Assembly (NCBI RefSeq): GCF_029030725.1
Contig: NZ_CP113162.1
Span: 2,354,501-2,418,500, forward strand
Direction of reading: 5' to 3'
Length of the DNA stretch: 64,000 nucleotides
Source: [Pseudomonas] carboxydohydrogena
GTDB lineage: Bacteria > Pseudomonadota > Alphaproteobacteria > Rhizobiales > Xanthobacteraceae
Made by a program: the position numbers and the translations under genes. Shown here one piece after another: positions 34,125 through 43,818 of this stretch. The notes under the pieces were generated by a model that saw only the letters and a program-made list of their open reading frames with translations, was not told the origin of the DNA and made no database searches. Position 1 is the first letter of the stretch. Every line of letters begins with the position of its first letter.

Positions 34125-34189
34125 GGCGGACTCCTTTTGGCAGGGAGTCAATGCATGCACCGGTGGCGGGGTTCCAACGCTGCGAAGGC

Positions 34190-34232
34190 GACAAAACGCA
34201 TCATGGCCTGAGCGTCGCTCAGGCCATGATGC
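34190..34232 (-). terminator. Long perfect palindrome, probable terminator of the small basic protein gene
   Basis: GCATCATGGCCTGAGCG (34198-34214) and its exact reverse complement (34216-34232) form a 17-bp perfect inverted repeat around one base. On the minus strand GTTTTG follows the hairpin. It lies 29 bp after the stop of the gene at 34261-34557. The stem is longer and less GC-rich than usual terminators, so another role is possible. Confidence 0.6.
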
Positions 34233-34260
34233 AGCAACGAATGATGACAGGCTAAGACCT

Positions 34261-34557
34261 TTACGTACTGCGTCCCGCCTCGCGCTGGGCCGCGAGAAAA
34301 TCGGACAGCTTCTGCGCCTTGGTGCGCGTGTCCTTCACGGCTTTCGCCTTTGTCTTTTTCACAGCCGGAGGAGATTTCTCCGCTTCCTCGGCTTCCTTCG
34401 CCAAGCGCAAGGCACGCAGCCTTGCCATATTCTGACGGACAGCAACCGCCTCGCGTTCGAAATCGGCGAGCGCCTTGTCACCCTCGATACGGGCGACACG
34501 CTGCTTCTCCGCGCGAGCGATCTGTTCGGGAGTTTGGGATTTGGCTGTTTTGCTCAT
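34261..34557 (-). CDS. Small highly charged protein, function unknown
   Basis: 98 residues, rich in Lys, Ala, Glu and Arg, with no signal peptide or membrane segment. The sequence from about 10 to 60 is predicted to be a long helix or coiled coil (EKQRVARIEGDKALADFERE), then a basic KKTKAKAVKDTRTKAQK tail. I do not recognise a family. Similar small basic proteins occur in Bradyrhizobium relatives; nucleic-acid binding is a possibility only. It is followed by a striking palindrome. Confidence 0.65.
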   Translation of the reverse strand: MSKTAKSQTPEQIARAEKQRVARIEGDKALADFEREAVAVRQNMARLRALRLAKEAEEAEKSPPAVKKTKAKAVKDTRTKAQKLSDFLAAQREAGRST

Positions 34558-34642
34558 CCCTGGAATATAGGGATAAATGCGCCGGTTTCCACCCGCAGAG
34601 GGCGCCGCAAAAGACTCATTTTTGCCATCTTTTGGCCCGGCC

Positions 34643-35617
34643 CTAACCGAGCCCGCTGCGAGGATTGTAGGTATGGCTGGTGCGCCATTTCTCCATCAGC
34701 GCTTCCAGCTCCGCATCGTTGCCGTCCGGCAATACGATACGAATGGTGACATAGAGGTCGCCGCCCGCGCCTTTCGCAGGCACGCCCTTGCCTTTCAGCC
34801 TGAAGGTGCGGCCGCTGGAGGTGTTCTTCGGGATCGTCAATTCGACCGCGCCCTTCAGCGTCGGCACCCGCACCTTGCCGCCGAGCACGGCCTCGTACAG
34901 CGTGACGGGCAACTCCACGCGCAGATCATTGCCCTCGATCTTGAAGAACGGATGGGCTGCGATGTTGATCGTCAGCAACACATCGCCGGGCGGATGGCCG
35001 GGCGCGGTGTCGCCCTGCCCCTTCAGGCGGATCTGCTGTCCGGAGGTCACGCCCGCCGGAATCCTGACATTGAGCTCCTTGCCGTTCGGCAGGCGGATGC
35101 GCTTGCTGGCGCCATTCACGGCTTCTTCCAGCGACACGCTCATCGTCGCCGCGACATCGAGATCGACGCCGATGCCGGTGTCGAATTCAAAACCGCCACG
35201 CCCGCCGCGCGGTCCCGCGCCCGCACGGCCGCCGAACATGCTGGAGAGAATGTCCTCGAAACTGTTCGCGCCAGCGGCACCCGCGCCCGGGCCGCCGCCC
35301 GTGAAGGAATATTCAAAACCGCCGGGTCCCGCGCGGCCCTGAGCACCGCGCGCGCCGAACGGCGAGCCTGCGCCCTCAAAGCCCTGAAAGCGCGGCTTGC
35401 CTTCGGCGTCGATCTCGCCGCGATCAAATTGCTTGCGCTTGGCCTCGTCGCCTAAAATCTCGTTCGCCGAATTGATTTCGGCAAACCGCGCCGCCGCTTT
35501 CGCGTCGTTCTTGTTGGCGTCGGGATGGTGTTTCTTGGCGAGCTTGCGAAATGCGCTTTTGATCTCGGCAGCGCTTGCGCTTCGCTGCACCCCCAGAACC
35601 TCATAGGGGTCGCGCAT
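34643..35617 (-). CDS. DnaJ/CbpA-like co-chaperone without zinc finger
   Basis: 324 residues. The N-terminal J domain (DPYEVLGVQRSASAAEIK; HPD in KKHHPDANKND) stimulates Hsp70 ATPase. A Gly/Phe-rich linker covers about 85-145, and two C-terminal substrate-binding beta domains include VRIPAGVTSGQQIRLKGQG and GRTFRLKGKGVP. There are no CxxCxGxG repeats, so it is a class B J-protein (CbpA type) and not DnaJ itself. No DnaK gene is nearby. Confidence 0.92.
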   Translation of the reverse strand: MRDPYEVLGVQRSASAAEIKSAFRKLAKKHHPDANKNDAKAAARFAEINSANEILGDEAKRKQFDRGEIDAEGKPRFQGFEGAGSPFGARGAQGRAGPGGFEYSFTGGGPGAGAAGANSFEDILSSMFGGRAGAGPRGGRGGFEFDTGIGVDLDVAATMSVSLEEAVNGASKRIRLPNGKELNVRIPAGVTSGQQIRLKGQGDTAPGHPPGDVLLTINIAAHPFFKIEGNDLRVELPVTLYEAVLGGKVRVPTLKGAVELTIPKNTSSGRTFRLKGKGVPAKGAGGDLYVTIRIVLPDGNDAELEALMEKWRTSHTYNPRSGLG

Positions 35618-35700
35618 TCGTGGTCTCTCCTTTGGGCAACAAGATTAGGCCGGACGGCCCGCTCATTAAATGGGAACGCTCCGGCTCCGTTACAACCGTT

Positions 35701-36141
35701 TTATGACCGCTTCCAGGGCTTCATGTTGCGAATTTCCCAGGCTCCCGTGGTCGATTTACAGGCTTCGCCTTGCAGCCAGCCCTCGCTGGTGCCGCGCACG
35801 TAGCTTGCGAGGAAGTCCCGGCAGGTCCGGCCGCCCTCGCCGGTATAGGCCGAAGCCAATGGCGTGACCGAGCCGCGCGCGCCGGTCTGTGGATTCTCCC
35901 AGGGCTGGCTCGCATCCTTGGTGCCACGAGTGAGTACATCGGACGCCGCATTGCGCGCCAGCGCAAGATCGCTGTCGGACAGACTGGTATCGTCGGTCAG
36001 TCGAAGCGGGACGATCGATCCCGTGATGTCCTCGGCGGCAGCCGCAGGCGTTTCCTTCGCCTTGTCGCCTCCGAACATATCGCCGAGCCGATAGCTGCAA
36101 CCGCCCGCGCAAGCGCTGAATCCGGCCAGCACCATCACCAT
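35701..36141 (-). CDS. RT0821/Lpp0805-type surface protein, probable lipoprotein
   Basis: 146 residues from the ATG at 36141 (the frame is open upstream to 36273, which would run close to the pdxH start). The N-terminus [20 protein letters not shown] looks like a lipoprotein signal with a lipid-anchored Cys. The conserved core [20 protein letters not shown] and the ending GAWEI fit the surface-antigen family named after Rickettsia RT0821. The role is unknown, presumably cell-envelope. It is divergent from pdxH. Confidence 0.7.
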   Translation of the reverse strand: MVMVLAGFSACAGGCSYRLGDMFGGDKAKETPAAAAEDITGSIVPLRLTDDTSLSDSDLALARNAASDVLTRGTKDASQPWENPQTGARGSVTPLASAYTGEGGRTCRDFLASYVRGTSEGWLQGEACKSTTGAWEIRNMKPWKRS

Positions 36142-36246
36142 CGCGATCCGGCGGATCGGCGATATCCCCGCGCGACGGCATGCCGTATAAGGGGGGTGAG
36201 ACGCGCAATCGAAAGGCGCGGTCGGACGCAACGCGGTACTCCAGAC

Positions 36247-36882
36247 ATGACTAGTCCAGACACCATCCAACACCAGACTCCGTTAACATCCGGTGATTTT
36301 ACGGAAAGCACTGAACCATTTGAGCTTTTTACGGCATGGTTCAATGAGGCCAGAGCGTCGGAGCTCAATGACCCGAATGCCATGGCGCTGGCCACCGCGG
36401 ACGCGGACGGTATGCCGGACGTCCGCATGGTGTTGATGAACGGCCTCGGTCCCGAGGGTTTCGTGTTCTACAGCCACATCAATAGCGCCAAGGGGCGTGA
36501 ACTGGCCGCGAACCCGAAAGCCGCCCTGCTGTTTCACTGGAAGTCGCTGCGCCGTCAGGTGCGCGTCCGCGGACCTGTCAGCCCCGTCAGCGATGCCGAA
36601 GCCGACGCCTATTTCGCGACCCGCCCGAAACAGTCGCAGATCGGCGCATGGGCGAGCAAGCAAAGTCAGCCGCTGGAGAGCCGCCTCGCCTTCGAGAAGG
36701 CGATAGCGCTCAACGCGGCGAAATATGCGATCGGTGAAGTCCCTCGCCCGCCGGGCTGGAGCGGATGGCGCATCGTCCCGCAATCGATCGAATTCTGGCA
36801 CGACCGCCCATTCCGCCTGCACGACCGCATCGTGTTCCAGCGCGAAAGCGACGGCTGGACCAGGACACGCCTCTATCCTTGA
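36247..36882 (+). CDS. pdxH: Pyridoxamine 5'-phosphate oxidase
   Basis: 211 residues from the ATG at 36247; the frame extends far upstream but only as antisense of the surface-protein gene. The FMN enzyme oxidises pyridoxamine- and pyridoxine-phosphate to pyridoxal phosphate. [34 protein letters not shown] and the C-terminal WGxxR-equivalent region [20 protein letters not shown] are characteristic, and the final RLYP is the usual end. The SDR gene follows within 50 bp and may be co-transcribed. Confidence 0.96.
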   Translation: MTSPDTIQHQTPLTSGDFTESTEPFELFTAWFNEARASELNDPNAMALATADADGMPDVRMVLMNGLGPEGFVFYSHINSAKGRELAANPKAALLFHWKSLRRQVRVRGPVSPVSDAEADAYFATRPKQSQIGAWASKQSQPLESRLAFEKAIALNAAKYAIGEVPRPPGWSGWRIVPQSIEFWHDRPFRLHDRIVFQRESDGWTRTRLYP

Positions 36883-36927
36883 ACTATTCCACTGGCGTCT
36901 CACCTCTTGTAAGTGAACAATCCTGAC

Positions 36928-37683
36928 ATGACGGCATCAACCTCCAATCAGCCACGCCGCACGCTGCTGCTCACCGGCGCGAGCCGCGGCATCGGCCATG
37001 CGACCGTGATCCGTTTCTCCAGCGCGGGCTGGCGGGTCATCACCTGTTCGCGTCATCCGTTTCCCGAACAGTGCCCGTGGGACGCAGGCCCCGAGGATCA
37101 CATTCAGGTTGACCTGTCCGATGTCGCCGACACTGAGCGCGCGATTCAGGAAATCCGCGGACGCCTCGAAGGCGGCCAGCTCCATGCGCTGGTGAACAAC
37201 GCCGCGATCTCGCCCAAGGCCGAGGGCGGCGGGCGGCTCGGCACCATCAGGACCGACAACGACACCTGGGCGAAAGTCTTTCGCGTCAATTTTCTCGCGC
37301 CGGTGTTTCTCGCGCGCGGCCTGATCGAGGAATTGAAAGCCACCAAGGGATCGGTGGTGAACGTGACCTCGATCGCGGGCTCGCGCGTGCATCCGTTCGC
37401 GGGCGCGGCCTATGCGACGTCGAAGGCGGCGCTCGCCGCATTGACGCGCGAGATGGCCTACGATTTCGGCAAGGTCGGCGTGCGCGTCAACGCCATCGCA
37501 CCCGGCGAGATCGACACCTCGATCCTTTCGCCCGGCACCGAAAAGATCGTCGAGCAGCAGATTCCAATGCAGCGCCTCGGCACGCCCGACGAAGTGGCGA
37601 AGATCATCTATGTGCTGTGCACCGAAACCTCATCCTATGTGAACGGCGCGGAAATCCACATCAACGGCGGCCAGCACGTTTAA
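36928..37683 (+). CDS. Short-chain dehydrogenase/reductase (SDR) family oxidoreductase
   Basis: 251 residues from the ATG at 36928, or 256 from a GTG at 36913. Cofactor motif [11 protein letters not shown]-type NNAAIS, catalytic Ser in NVTSIAGS and Tyr-x3-Lys in YATSKAAL are all present. [20 protein letters not shown] and the ending INGGQHV are typical of 3-ketoacyl reductase-like SDRs. The substrate cannot be told. It lies 45 bp after pdxH and 62 bp before ligD on the same strand. Confidence 0.9.
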   Translation: MTASTSNQPRRTLLLTGASRGIGHATVIRFSSAGWRVITCSRHPFPEQCPWDAGPEDHIQVDLSDVADTERAIQEIRGRLEGGQLHALVNNAAISPKAEGGGRLGTIRTDNDTWAKVFRVNFLAPVFLARGLIEELKATKGSVVNVTSIAGSRVHPFAGAAYATSKAALAALTREMAYDFGKVGVRVNAIAPGEIDTSILSPGTEKIVEQQIPMQRLGTPDEVAKIIYVLCTETSSYVNGAEIHINGGQHV

Positions 37684-37745
37684 GCGAGGCGGAACCTGAA
37701 CGCAGCCTTGCGGGTTTGTCCTCATTCCTCGCAAGGCGCTCCTCC

Positions 37746-40403
37746 GTGGCACGCAAAAAACTCTCGGTCTATCGCACCAAACGCGACTTCACGAAAACCG
37801 CTGAGCCGAGCGGTGCCGCGAAAGTGACGCGCGGAAAACTGCCGCGCTTCGTCATCCAGAAGCATGACGCCACCCGGCTGCACTACGACCTGCGGCTCGA
37901 GTTCGACGGCGTCTTCAAATCATGGGCGGTGACGCGCGGCCCATCGCTCGACCCGAAGGACAAGCGCCTCGCGGTCGAGGTCGAGGATCACCCGCTCGAT
38001 TACGGCGACTTCGAAGGTACGATCCCGAAGGGCCAGTACGGCGGCGGCACGGTGATGCTGTGGGATCGCGGCTATTGGTACAGCGACAATCCGGAAGCAG
38101 GTTTCAAGAAAGGCGATCTGAAATTCGCGCTCGAAGGCGAAAAGTTGCACGGCGAATGGGTGCTGGTGCGGATGCGCCATGACCGCAACGGGGGCAAACG
38201 CACCAACTGGCTTCTCATCAAGCATCGCGATGAATACGCGCGCGAAGGCAAGAAGAACGACATTCTCGACGAGGAGCGCTCCGTTGCCTCCGGCCGTACG
38301 ATGGCGCAGATCGCGCAAGGCAAGGGGCGCGGACCGACGCCGTTCATGACGGCCAAAGGCAGCTTAAAAGGAGGCCGCACAAAGGCCGACCGGGTCTGGC
38401 AATCCAATCAGGGCATGGCCGCGAATCTGCGGGCGAAATCCGCGACGAAGACCCTCGCTCCCTCCAAAGGGAGAGCACCGGCGAAGATCGCGCGCAAGGC
38501 AGAGCGACTCCCCGACTTCATTGCACCGCAATTGTGCAAATCCGTCTCGCGCCCGCCCAACGGTGGCGAATGGATTCACGAGATCAAATTCGACGGCTAC
38601 CGGATGCAGCTGCGCGTCGAGAGCAAGAAGGCCACCTTGCGAACGCGCAAGGGCCTCGACTGGACCGCGAAATTTCCGGCCATCGCGAAAGCCGCCGCGC
38701 GGCTTCCGGACGGCATCATCGACGGCGAGATCGTCGCCCTCGACCACAACGGGCATCCCAGTTTCGCCTCGCTGCAAACGGCACTCTCCGACAGCAACAC
38801 TGATGAACTGGTCTTCTTCGCGTTCGACCTTCTTTTCAGCAAGGACGCCGACCTGCGGCGACTACCCCTGAGCGAACGCAAGGCATACCTGAAAGCAATC
38901 CTGAAGAACGGCACCGGCAGCGGCGTGATCCGTTATGTCGAGCACTTCGAGAGCGGCGGCGACGCGATCCTGAAATCGGCCTGCCGCCTGTCGCTGGAAG
39001 GCATCATCTCGAAGCGTGCCGATGCGCTCTATCATTCGGGCCGCACAGAAAGCTGGCGGAAAGCCAAATGCCGCGCCGGCCACGAGGTCGTGATCGGCGG
39101 CTGGAAAACCACTGACGGCAAATTCCGCTCGCTGATGGTTGGCGTGCCGCACGAGGATCATCTCGCCTATGTCGGCATCGTCGGCACCGGATACGGCAAG
39201 GATGTCGTCAAGCGGATCATGCCGGAATTGAAGAAGGCCGGCTCAACAACGAATCCGTTCGGCGGCAACAACGCGCCGAAGAAAACCCCCGATGTGCACT
39301 GGGTCAAACCAGAGCTTGTCGCCGAAATCGAATTCGCGGGCTGGACCGGCGACAACATGGTGCGGCAGGCCGCGTTCAAGGGACTGCGCAAGGACAAGTC
39401 CGCCGACGAAGTGCGGGTAGACGAGCCCGCCGTCACCACCGTCGCCAAGCCTGTGCCGCGCAAAACACGCGCGGCGAAATCCGCAGGCGCGCCGTCCAAA
39501 GGCAACGCCGTGGTGATGGGCCTGACCGTCTCCAAACCGGACAAGCCGCTCTGGCCGGACGACGGCAAGGGCGAGCCGATCACCAAGCTCGATCTTGCCC
39601 GCTATATGGAAGATATCGGCACGCATCTGCTGCCGCATATCAAAGGGCGGCCCTGCTCCATCATCCGCGCGCCGGACGGCATCGATGGCGAGACATTCTT
39701 CCAGCGCCACGCCATGGCCGGCATGTCGAACCTGATCGGCGAGGTGCGCGTCTCCGGCGACCGCAAGCCTTATATCCAGATCGACCGCATCGAAGGACTT
39801 GTCGCGGCGGCGCAGATCGGCGGCATCGAATTTCATCCATGGAATTGCGCCGAAGGCGAGCCAGACGTGCCGGGCCGTCTGGTGTTCGATCTCGACCCCG
39901 CGCCGGATGTTGCCTTCACCGAAGTCATCAAGGCCGCGCGCGACATGCATGAGCGCCTTTCATCCCTTGGGCTGGAAAATTTCTGCAAGACCACCGGCGG
40001 CAAGGGATTGCATGTCGTCACGCCTTTGAAGGATGCGAAGAAGGATCGCATCGATTGGAAAACGGCGAAGGCATTTGCGCAGGCCGTGTGTCAGGCGATG
40101 GCGGCGGACGAACCGGAGCGCTATCTGCTCAACATGTCGAAGAAGAAACGCGAGGGAAAGATCTTCCTCGACTACCTGCGCAACGACCGGATGTCGACGG
40201 CGGTGGCGCCGTTCTCGCCACGGGGACGCAAGTTCGCGCCGGTGTCGATGCCGCTGACATGGGCTCAGGTGCGCCCCGGTCTCGATCCGCTAACCTTCAC
40301 GCTGCGCACCGTGCCCGGATTGGTGAGGACATCGAAGGCATGGACGGACTATGCCCGCGCCGCGCGCTCGCTCAAGAGCGCAATCAAAAAGACCGGACTA
40401 TAA
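37746..40403 (+). CDS. ligD: ATP-dependent DNA ligase D (NHEJ)
   Basis: 885 residues from the GTG at 37746, the start that fits the family ([15 protein letters not shown]). Domain order is phosphoesterase-ligase-polymerase. The 3'-phosphoesterase contains [18 protein letters not shown] and [14 protein letters not shown]. The ligase domain has the AMP-accepting Lys in EIKFDGYR near residue 285 and [15 protein letters not shown]. The primase-like polymerase has [10 protein letters not shown] with the catalytic Asp pair, and [16 protein letters not shown]. It repairs double-strand breaks with the Ku protein; no Ku gene is in the window. It converges on cutA with a 1-bp gap. Confidence 0.96.
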   Translation: MARKKLSVYRTKRDFTKTAEPSGAAKVTRGKLPRFVIQKHDATRLHYDLRLEFDGVFKSWAVTRGPSLDPKDKRLAVEVEDHPLDYGDFEGTIPKGQYGGGTVMLWDRGYWYSDNPEAGFKKGDLKFALEGEKLHGEWVLVRMRHDRNGGKRTNWLLIKHRDEYAREGKKNDILDEERSVASGRTMAQIAQGKGRGPTPFMTAKGSLKGGRTKADRVWQSNQGMAANLRAKSATKTLAPSKGRAPAKIARKAERLPDFIAPQLCKSVSRPPNGGEWIHEIKFDGYRMQLRVESKKATLRTRKGLDWTAKFPAIAKAAARLPDGIIDGEIVALDHNGHPSFASLQTALSDSNTDELVFFAFDLLFSKDADLRRLPLSERKAYLKAILKNGTGSGVIRYVEHFESGGDAILKSACRLSLEGIISKRADALYHSGRTESWRKAKCRAGHEVVIGGWKTTDGKFRSLMVGVPHEDHLAYVGIVGTGYGKDVVKRIMPELKKAGSTTNPFGGNNAPKKTPDVHWVKPELVAEIEFAGWTGDNMVRQAAFKGLRKDKSADEVRVDEPAVTTVAKPVPRKTRAAKSAGAPSKGNAVVMGLTVSKPDKPLWPDDGKGEPITKLDLARYMEDIGTHLLPHIKGRPCSIIRAPDGIDGETFFQRHAMAGMSNLIGEVRVSGDRKPYIQIDRIEGLVAAAQIGGIEFHPWNCAEGEPDVPGRLVFDLDPAPDVAFTEVIKAARDMHERLSSLGLENFCKTTGGKGLHVVTPLKDAKKDRIDWKTAKAFAQAVCQAMAADEPERYLLNMSKKKREGKIFLDYLRNDRMSTAVAPFSPRGRKFAPVSMPLTWAQVRPGLDPLTFTLRTVPGLVRTSKAWTDYARAARSLKSAIKKTGL

Positions 40404-40404
40404 T

Positions 40405-40722
40405 TCAGCCGACTTCGCCTGCGAGCCAATCCCGGTATTTTCCGCTGACACCATCGACCGGCAACCGGACGATCTCCGGCACCTCGTAGGGATGCCGTTC
40501 GAGGAGAAATGCCTCGAGCGCGGAATATTGATCGGCCAATGTCTTGAACAGGATCATCTGTTCGCCGTCCTCGACAATCTTGCCGTCCCAGCGATAGCAA
40601 CTCGAAATCGGCAGAGTCTGCGCACAGGCGGCGAGACGAACCTCGATGACGGCGCGCGCGAGCTCCCTCGCCTGTTCCGCGCTCATCACGGTCGTCATCA
40701 CGATGCAGGCGTCACCGGCCAT
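40405..40722 (-). CDS. cutA: CutA-like divalent cation tolerance protein
   Basis: 105 residues, the usual size of this trimeric ferredoxin-like protein. VMTTVMSAEQARELARAVIE, LAACAQTLPISSCYRWDGKI and HPYEVPEIVRLPV (Cys and His available for metal) are the conserved stretches. Linked to copper tolerance in E. coli, but the molecular role is unsettled. It lies 21 bp downstream of corA on the same strand, a sensible metal-related pair. Confidence 0.94.
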   Translation of the reverse strand: MAGDACIVMTTVMSAEQARELARAVIEVRLAACAQTLPISSCYRWDGKIVEDGEQMILFKTLADQYSALEAFLLERHPYEVPEIVRLPVDGVSGKYRDWLAGEVG

Positions 40723-40743
40723 CGCAACCCGCTTCCAAGGAAA

Positions 40744-41721
40744 CTACAGCCACTTCTTCCACTTGAAGAACACATACGGCAGCACCGCCGCCATCAGCAT
40801 CGCAATCAGCGCCAGCGGATAGCCGTGCGGCCATTCCAGCTCCGGCATCATCTTGAAGTTCATGCCGTAGATCGAGGCGATCAGGGTCGGCGGCATCAAG
40901 ACCACCGCCATCACCGAGAACAGCTTGATGATGTTGTTCTGTTCGAGGTTGACGACGCCGAGCATGGCGTCGAGCACGAAGGTGATCTTGTTCGACAGAT
41001 AAGAGGCGTGATCGGTCAGCGACTGCACGTCGCGTTGCAGGGTCTTGAACTGCGCCTTCTGCTCCTTGCTCCAGCGCCCGTTCTGGTCGGTCTCGACGGT
41101 GACGAAGGAAATGACACGCCCGATCGACACCAGACTTTCACGCACCTTCGATGTCAGGTCGCCCTTGCGGCCGATGGTGAGAAGGATCTGGGAATATTTG
41201 CGCGCGTGGCCACGGTCGGCGGACGGCTCGAAAATCTCGTTGCTCACGTTATCGACATCGGACCCGACACGCTCGAGAATATCGGCGGAACGGTCGATGA
41301 TTGCATCGAGCAGATCGAGCAGCACGGTGTCGCCCGTAATTCCCGAGGGGCACGCCCGGCCGAGCTTGGCGGCAATCAGCATGAAGGGTTTCGGCTCGTC
41401 GTAGCGCACCGTGACGAGGCGATGCGCGGTCAGGATGAACGACACCGGCGCGGTGCGCGGGTTGGCGCCATCGGTGCCGCACATCAGGGTCGCCGTCATG
41501 TAGCGCGCGCCGTTCTCGACATAGAGACGCGAGGAGATTTCGATCTCCTGCATGTCTTCGCGGGTCGGAATTTCGATGCCCACGAGCTTTTCCACCGCCT
41601 TGTCCTCGCCGGGAATCGGCGATTTGAGGTCCAGCCAGACGGCGTCCTCCGGCAGCGCGGCGAGATCCACGGTTTCCAGCTTTTTCAGCGAGCCTGCCGA
41701 AGGTGCGAATACTGACAGCAT
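40744..41721 (-). CDS. CorA-family magnesium/divalent metal ion channel
   Basis: 325 residues from the ATG at 41721; the frame is open to 41841 without similarity. The long cytoplasmic N-terminus forms the funnel. Two C-terminal membrane helices carry the selectivity motif YGMNF (in ASIYGMNFKMMPE), and the positively charged end is KWKKWL. It forms a pentameric channel admitting Mg2+ and possibly Co2+ or Ni2+. Closely followed by cutA. Confidence 0.94.
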   Translation of the reverse strand: MLSVFAPSAGSLKKLETVDLAALPEDAVWLDLKSPIPGEDKAVEKLVGIEIPTREDMQEIEISSRLYVENGARYMTATLMCGTDGANPRTAPVSFILTAHRLVTVRYDEPKPFMLIAAKLGRACPSGITGDTVLLDLLDAIIDRSADILERVGSDVDNVSNEIFEPSADRGHARKYSQILLTIGRKGDLTSKVRESLVSIGRVISFVTVETDQNGRWSKEQKAQFKTLQRDVQSLTDHASYLSNKITFVLDAMLGVVNLEQNNIIKLFSVMAVVLMPPTLIASIYGMNFKMMPELEWPHGYPLALIAMLMAAVLPYVFFKWKKWL

Positions 41722-42024
41722 GAAAGCCTCCGGCATGCGGCGTGGTGTCGCCTCGCCAAAACACAAATTCGTTCGATTCGGCAAGCCGGGAGGGGTGAAA
41801 AGCCCGGGAAATGCCAATTCCGTGATGAGGGGTATCCTCAAGGGGTATTTGTCGCACAGGAGTGCGGCAGCAATGCCACAGGTCCGATGTTGCGTAGCAA
41901 AACCTGCGCCGAATCTCTGGAATTGGGTGAAAACCTGATGTTTATAAACTGTAGCGATACTGCGGCGGCGCGTCGCTCCTTAAGAGCCATTTTCGATCTT
42001 TCGCCGCCACCGGGATTTACATCG
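41722..42024. other. Divergent intergenic region corA / L,D-transpeptidase
   Basis: About 300 bp between divergent starts, markedly AT-richer around 41925-42000. It presumably contains both promoters. I saw no small gene, repeat or riboswitch in it that I could support. Confidence 0.4.
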
Positions 42025-42699
42025 ATGCCGTCGATTGCTTCCAAGTTTGCCGTTCTCGTCGCCGGCCTGATGCTGGCGGGTTGCATGCAGACAACCCATT
42101 ACGAGGCCATGAACGAAAGCCTGCTCAAGCCGCGTGACAAGGATTACCTGGCCAAGGTGTCCTACGTCAAAACGCCGGTCGCCGAGCCGTTCCGTCGCGC
42201 CATCGTCGAATATCACCGCAAGGAAGCGCCCGGTTCCATCGTGGTCGATTCCGACAACCACTACCTTTATTACGTCCTCGATGGCGGCAAGGCGATCCGC
42301 TACGGCATCACCGTCGGCGAGGAAGCCATGGCCTGGTCCGGCATCGCCAAGGTCGGCGCCATGACCGAGTGGCCGGACTGGCACCCCACCCCGGGCGAGA
42401 TCAAGCGTCTTGGCGTTCCGACCTTCGTCAAGGGCGGCCCGGACAACCCGATGGGATCGCGCGCGATCTACCTGTATTCGGGCGGCAAGGACACGCTGTT
42501 CCGCATCCACGGTACCAACCAGCCGGAATATATCGGCGCCTCGATTTCCTCGGGCTGCATCCGCATGACCAACGAGGACGTCATCGACCTGTACAACAAG
42601 GTCAAGATGGGCGCGATCGTCGTCGTGCTCGATCCCAAGCAGGGCGACTCGCCCTACAATTCAAAGATGGCGCTGCAAGGCGGCACGGCTTACCAGTAA
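42025..42699 (+). CDS. L,D-transpeptidase (YkuD domain) lipoprotein
   Basis: 224 residues from the ATG at 42025. The lipobox LMLAGC places a lipid-anchored Cys near residue 20. The YkuD catalytic motif is complete: His in RIHGTNQP and the nucleophile Cys in SISSGCIRM. GSIVVDSDNHYLYYVLDGGK starts the domain. Such enzymes make 3-3 peptidoglycan cross-links or attach outer-membrane proteins to the wall. Monocistronic, ending in a clear terminator. Alphaproteobacteria carry many paralogues, so the precise role is open. Confidence 0.93.
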   Translation: MPSIASKFAVLVAGLMLAGCMQTTHYEAMNESLLKPRDKDYLAKVSYVKTPVAEPFRRAIVEYHRKEAPGSIVVDSDNHYLYYVLDGGKAIRYGITVGEEAMAWSGIAKVGAMTEWPDWHPTPGEIKRLGVPTFVKGGPDNPMGSRAIYLYSGGKDTLFRIHGTNQPEYIGASISSGCIRMTNEDVIDLYNKVKMGAIVVVLDPKQGDSPYNSKMALQGGTAYQ

Positions 42700-42725
42700 G
42701 CCTCTGCAATTCATCTGACGACAAA

Positions 42726-42750
42726 CGCCGCCCAATGGGCGGCGTTTTTT
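42726..42750 (+). terminator. Rho-independent terminator after the L,D-transpeptidase gene
   Basis: CGCCGCCC (42726-42733), loop AAT, GGGCGGCG (42737-42744), then six T residues. It starts 27 bp after the stop codon and just before the end of the convergent extensin-like gene. Confidence 0.93.
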
Positions 42751-42762
42751 ATTGGGCGCTGG

Positions 42763-43674
42763 TCATTTCTCGCGTGCAGGCTCGTCCTGCCTGTCCGCGG
42801 CCTCGCCGGAAGCCGCCGTACCCTGCTCCACCGCCGCGGCACGCGGCGGCGCATCCGAGGGCCGTTCGGCGGGCAACAGCGGCGGCGTTTCCGGCAGCGG
42901 ATCGTACACGTTCCACTGGCACAGTTTGTAATTGTTGCGGCGCTGCGCGATGTCGAGATGGATGTGGTCTTCGTGATACCAGTCCGAGCCCGGCCCGAGC
43001 ACCGTGGTGAAACGCCCGCACACCGACCACAGCACCTTTTCGCGAATCTCGCGCGATAGACCGCGATCCGTCAGCGAGAGTTTCGTGCCGTTGGCGAGAT
43101 CGAGGCTGCGGACATCGAGCGCATTCGCCTTGCCGTGTTCCGACAGCTTGGCGCCCTTCACCCGGTTACGGCCGCGACACTCGTAGGAATCGAAATTATC
43201 GAGACCCCTGAGAACGGAACCGAGGCTTTCCGCGAGCGGTTCGGCATCGTCGCGAATCCAATCCGCCACCGCGCGCGCCATCTCACAGCGCAGCGTCGCC
43301 GCCGGTTTCAGATCGACACGCTGACCGCCGCGCAGCACAACAGCTTCGAGTTTCACCAGATCGTCACCCCCGCATCCATTGGCCTCGTGGATCGGCGCGA
43401 TCGACGGCGCGATGGCGATATCCCCGGTTAGCGCACGGCGGCAAGCCGAAGGCTCGGGGGCGGCCGGTGGAGCGGGAGCCGCTGCGTTGCCCTCCTCCGA
43501 TTTCGGAGCCGTGTCGCCGCCTGCTGCCGCTGCCGCTGGAGCTTCCGCAGGCCGAGGCTGCGGCAAGGGCACGGCAGTCTCCGCCACGGACGGCATCGTG
43601 AGCGAAAGGCCGAGCACGAGGGCTACGCCTGCGCTCCGGAGCATCTCCGCGCGATGATTTCGGTGAAAGAGCAT
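42763..43674 (-). CDS. Extensin-like C-terminal domain protein, secreted
   Basis: 303 residues from the ATG at 43674 (the open frame further upstream is antisense to the exporter gene). A signal peptide ends near LTMPSVAETA, followed by a Pro/Ala-rich linker to about residue 75. The conserved domain has ACRRALTGD, a Cys in NGCGGDD, KLSEHGKANALDV and DWYHEDHIHLDI, with His/Asp residues arranged like those of D-Ala-D-Ala carboxypeptidase/VanY-type metalloenzymes. A peptidoglycan-modifying role is plausible but unproven. The tail after the domain is low complexity. It converges on the L,D-transpeptidase gene, another wall-related enzyme. Confidence 0.87.
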   Translation of the reverse strand: MLFHRNHRAEMLRSAGVALVLGLSLTMPSVAETAVPLPQPRPAEAPAAAAAGGDTAPKSEEGNAAAPAPPAAPEPSACRRALTGDIAIAPSIAPIHEANGCGGDDLVKLEAVVLRGGQRVDLKPAATLRCEMARAVADWIRDDAEPLAESLGSVLRGLDNFDSYECRGRNRVKGAKLSEHGKANALDVRSLDLANGTKLSLTDRGLSREIREKVLWSVCGRFTTVLGPGSDWYHEDHIHLDIAQRRNNYKLCQWNVYDPLPETPPLLPAERPSDAPPRAAAVEQGTAASGEAADRQDEPAREK

Positions 43675-43818
43675 CGGCGGGCAAGGCATTCCGGGATTCG
43701 GATTTCTACAGGAGGGATGAAAAGAAGCCGGTGCGTTCGCACGCGTCTGGCGCCAGCATAAAGTGCGATGCAGCCACTGCCAATTCCGGCGGCTGGATCG
43801 ATACGATAGAACGGAACC

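Noticed and set aside
37746-40403. ligD-ku NHEJ operon
   Set aside because: No Ku gene is present on either side; neighbours are an SDR gene and cutA.
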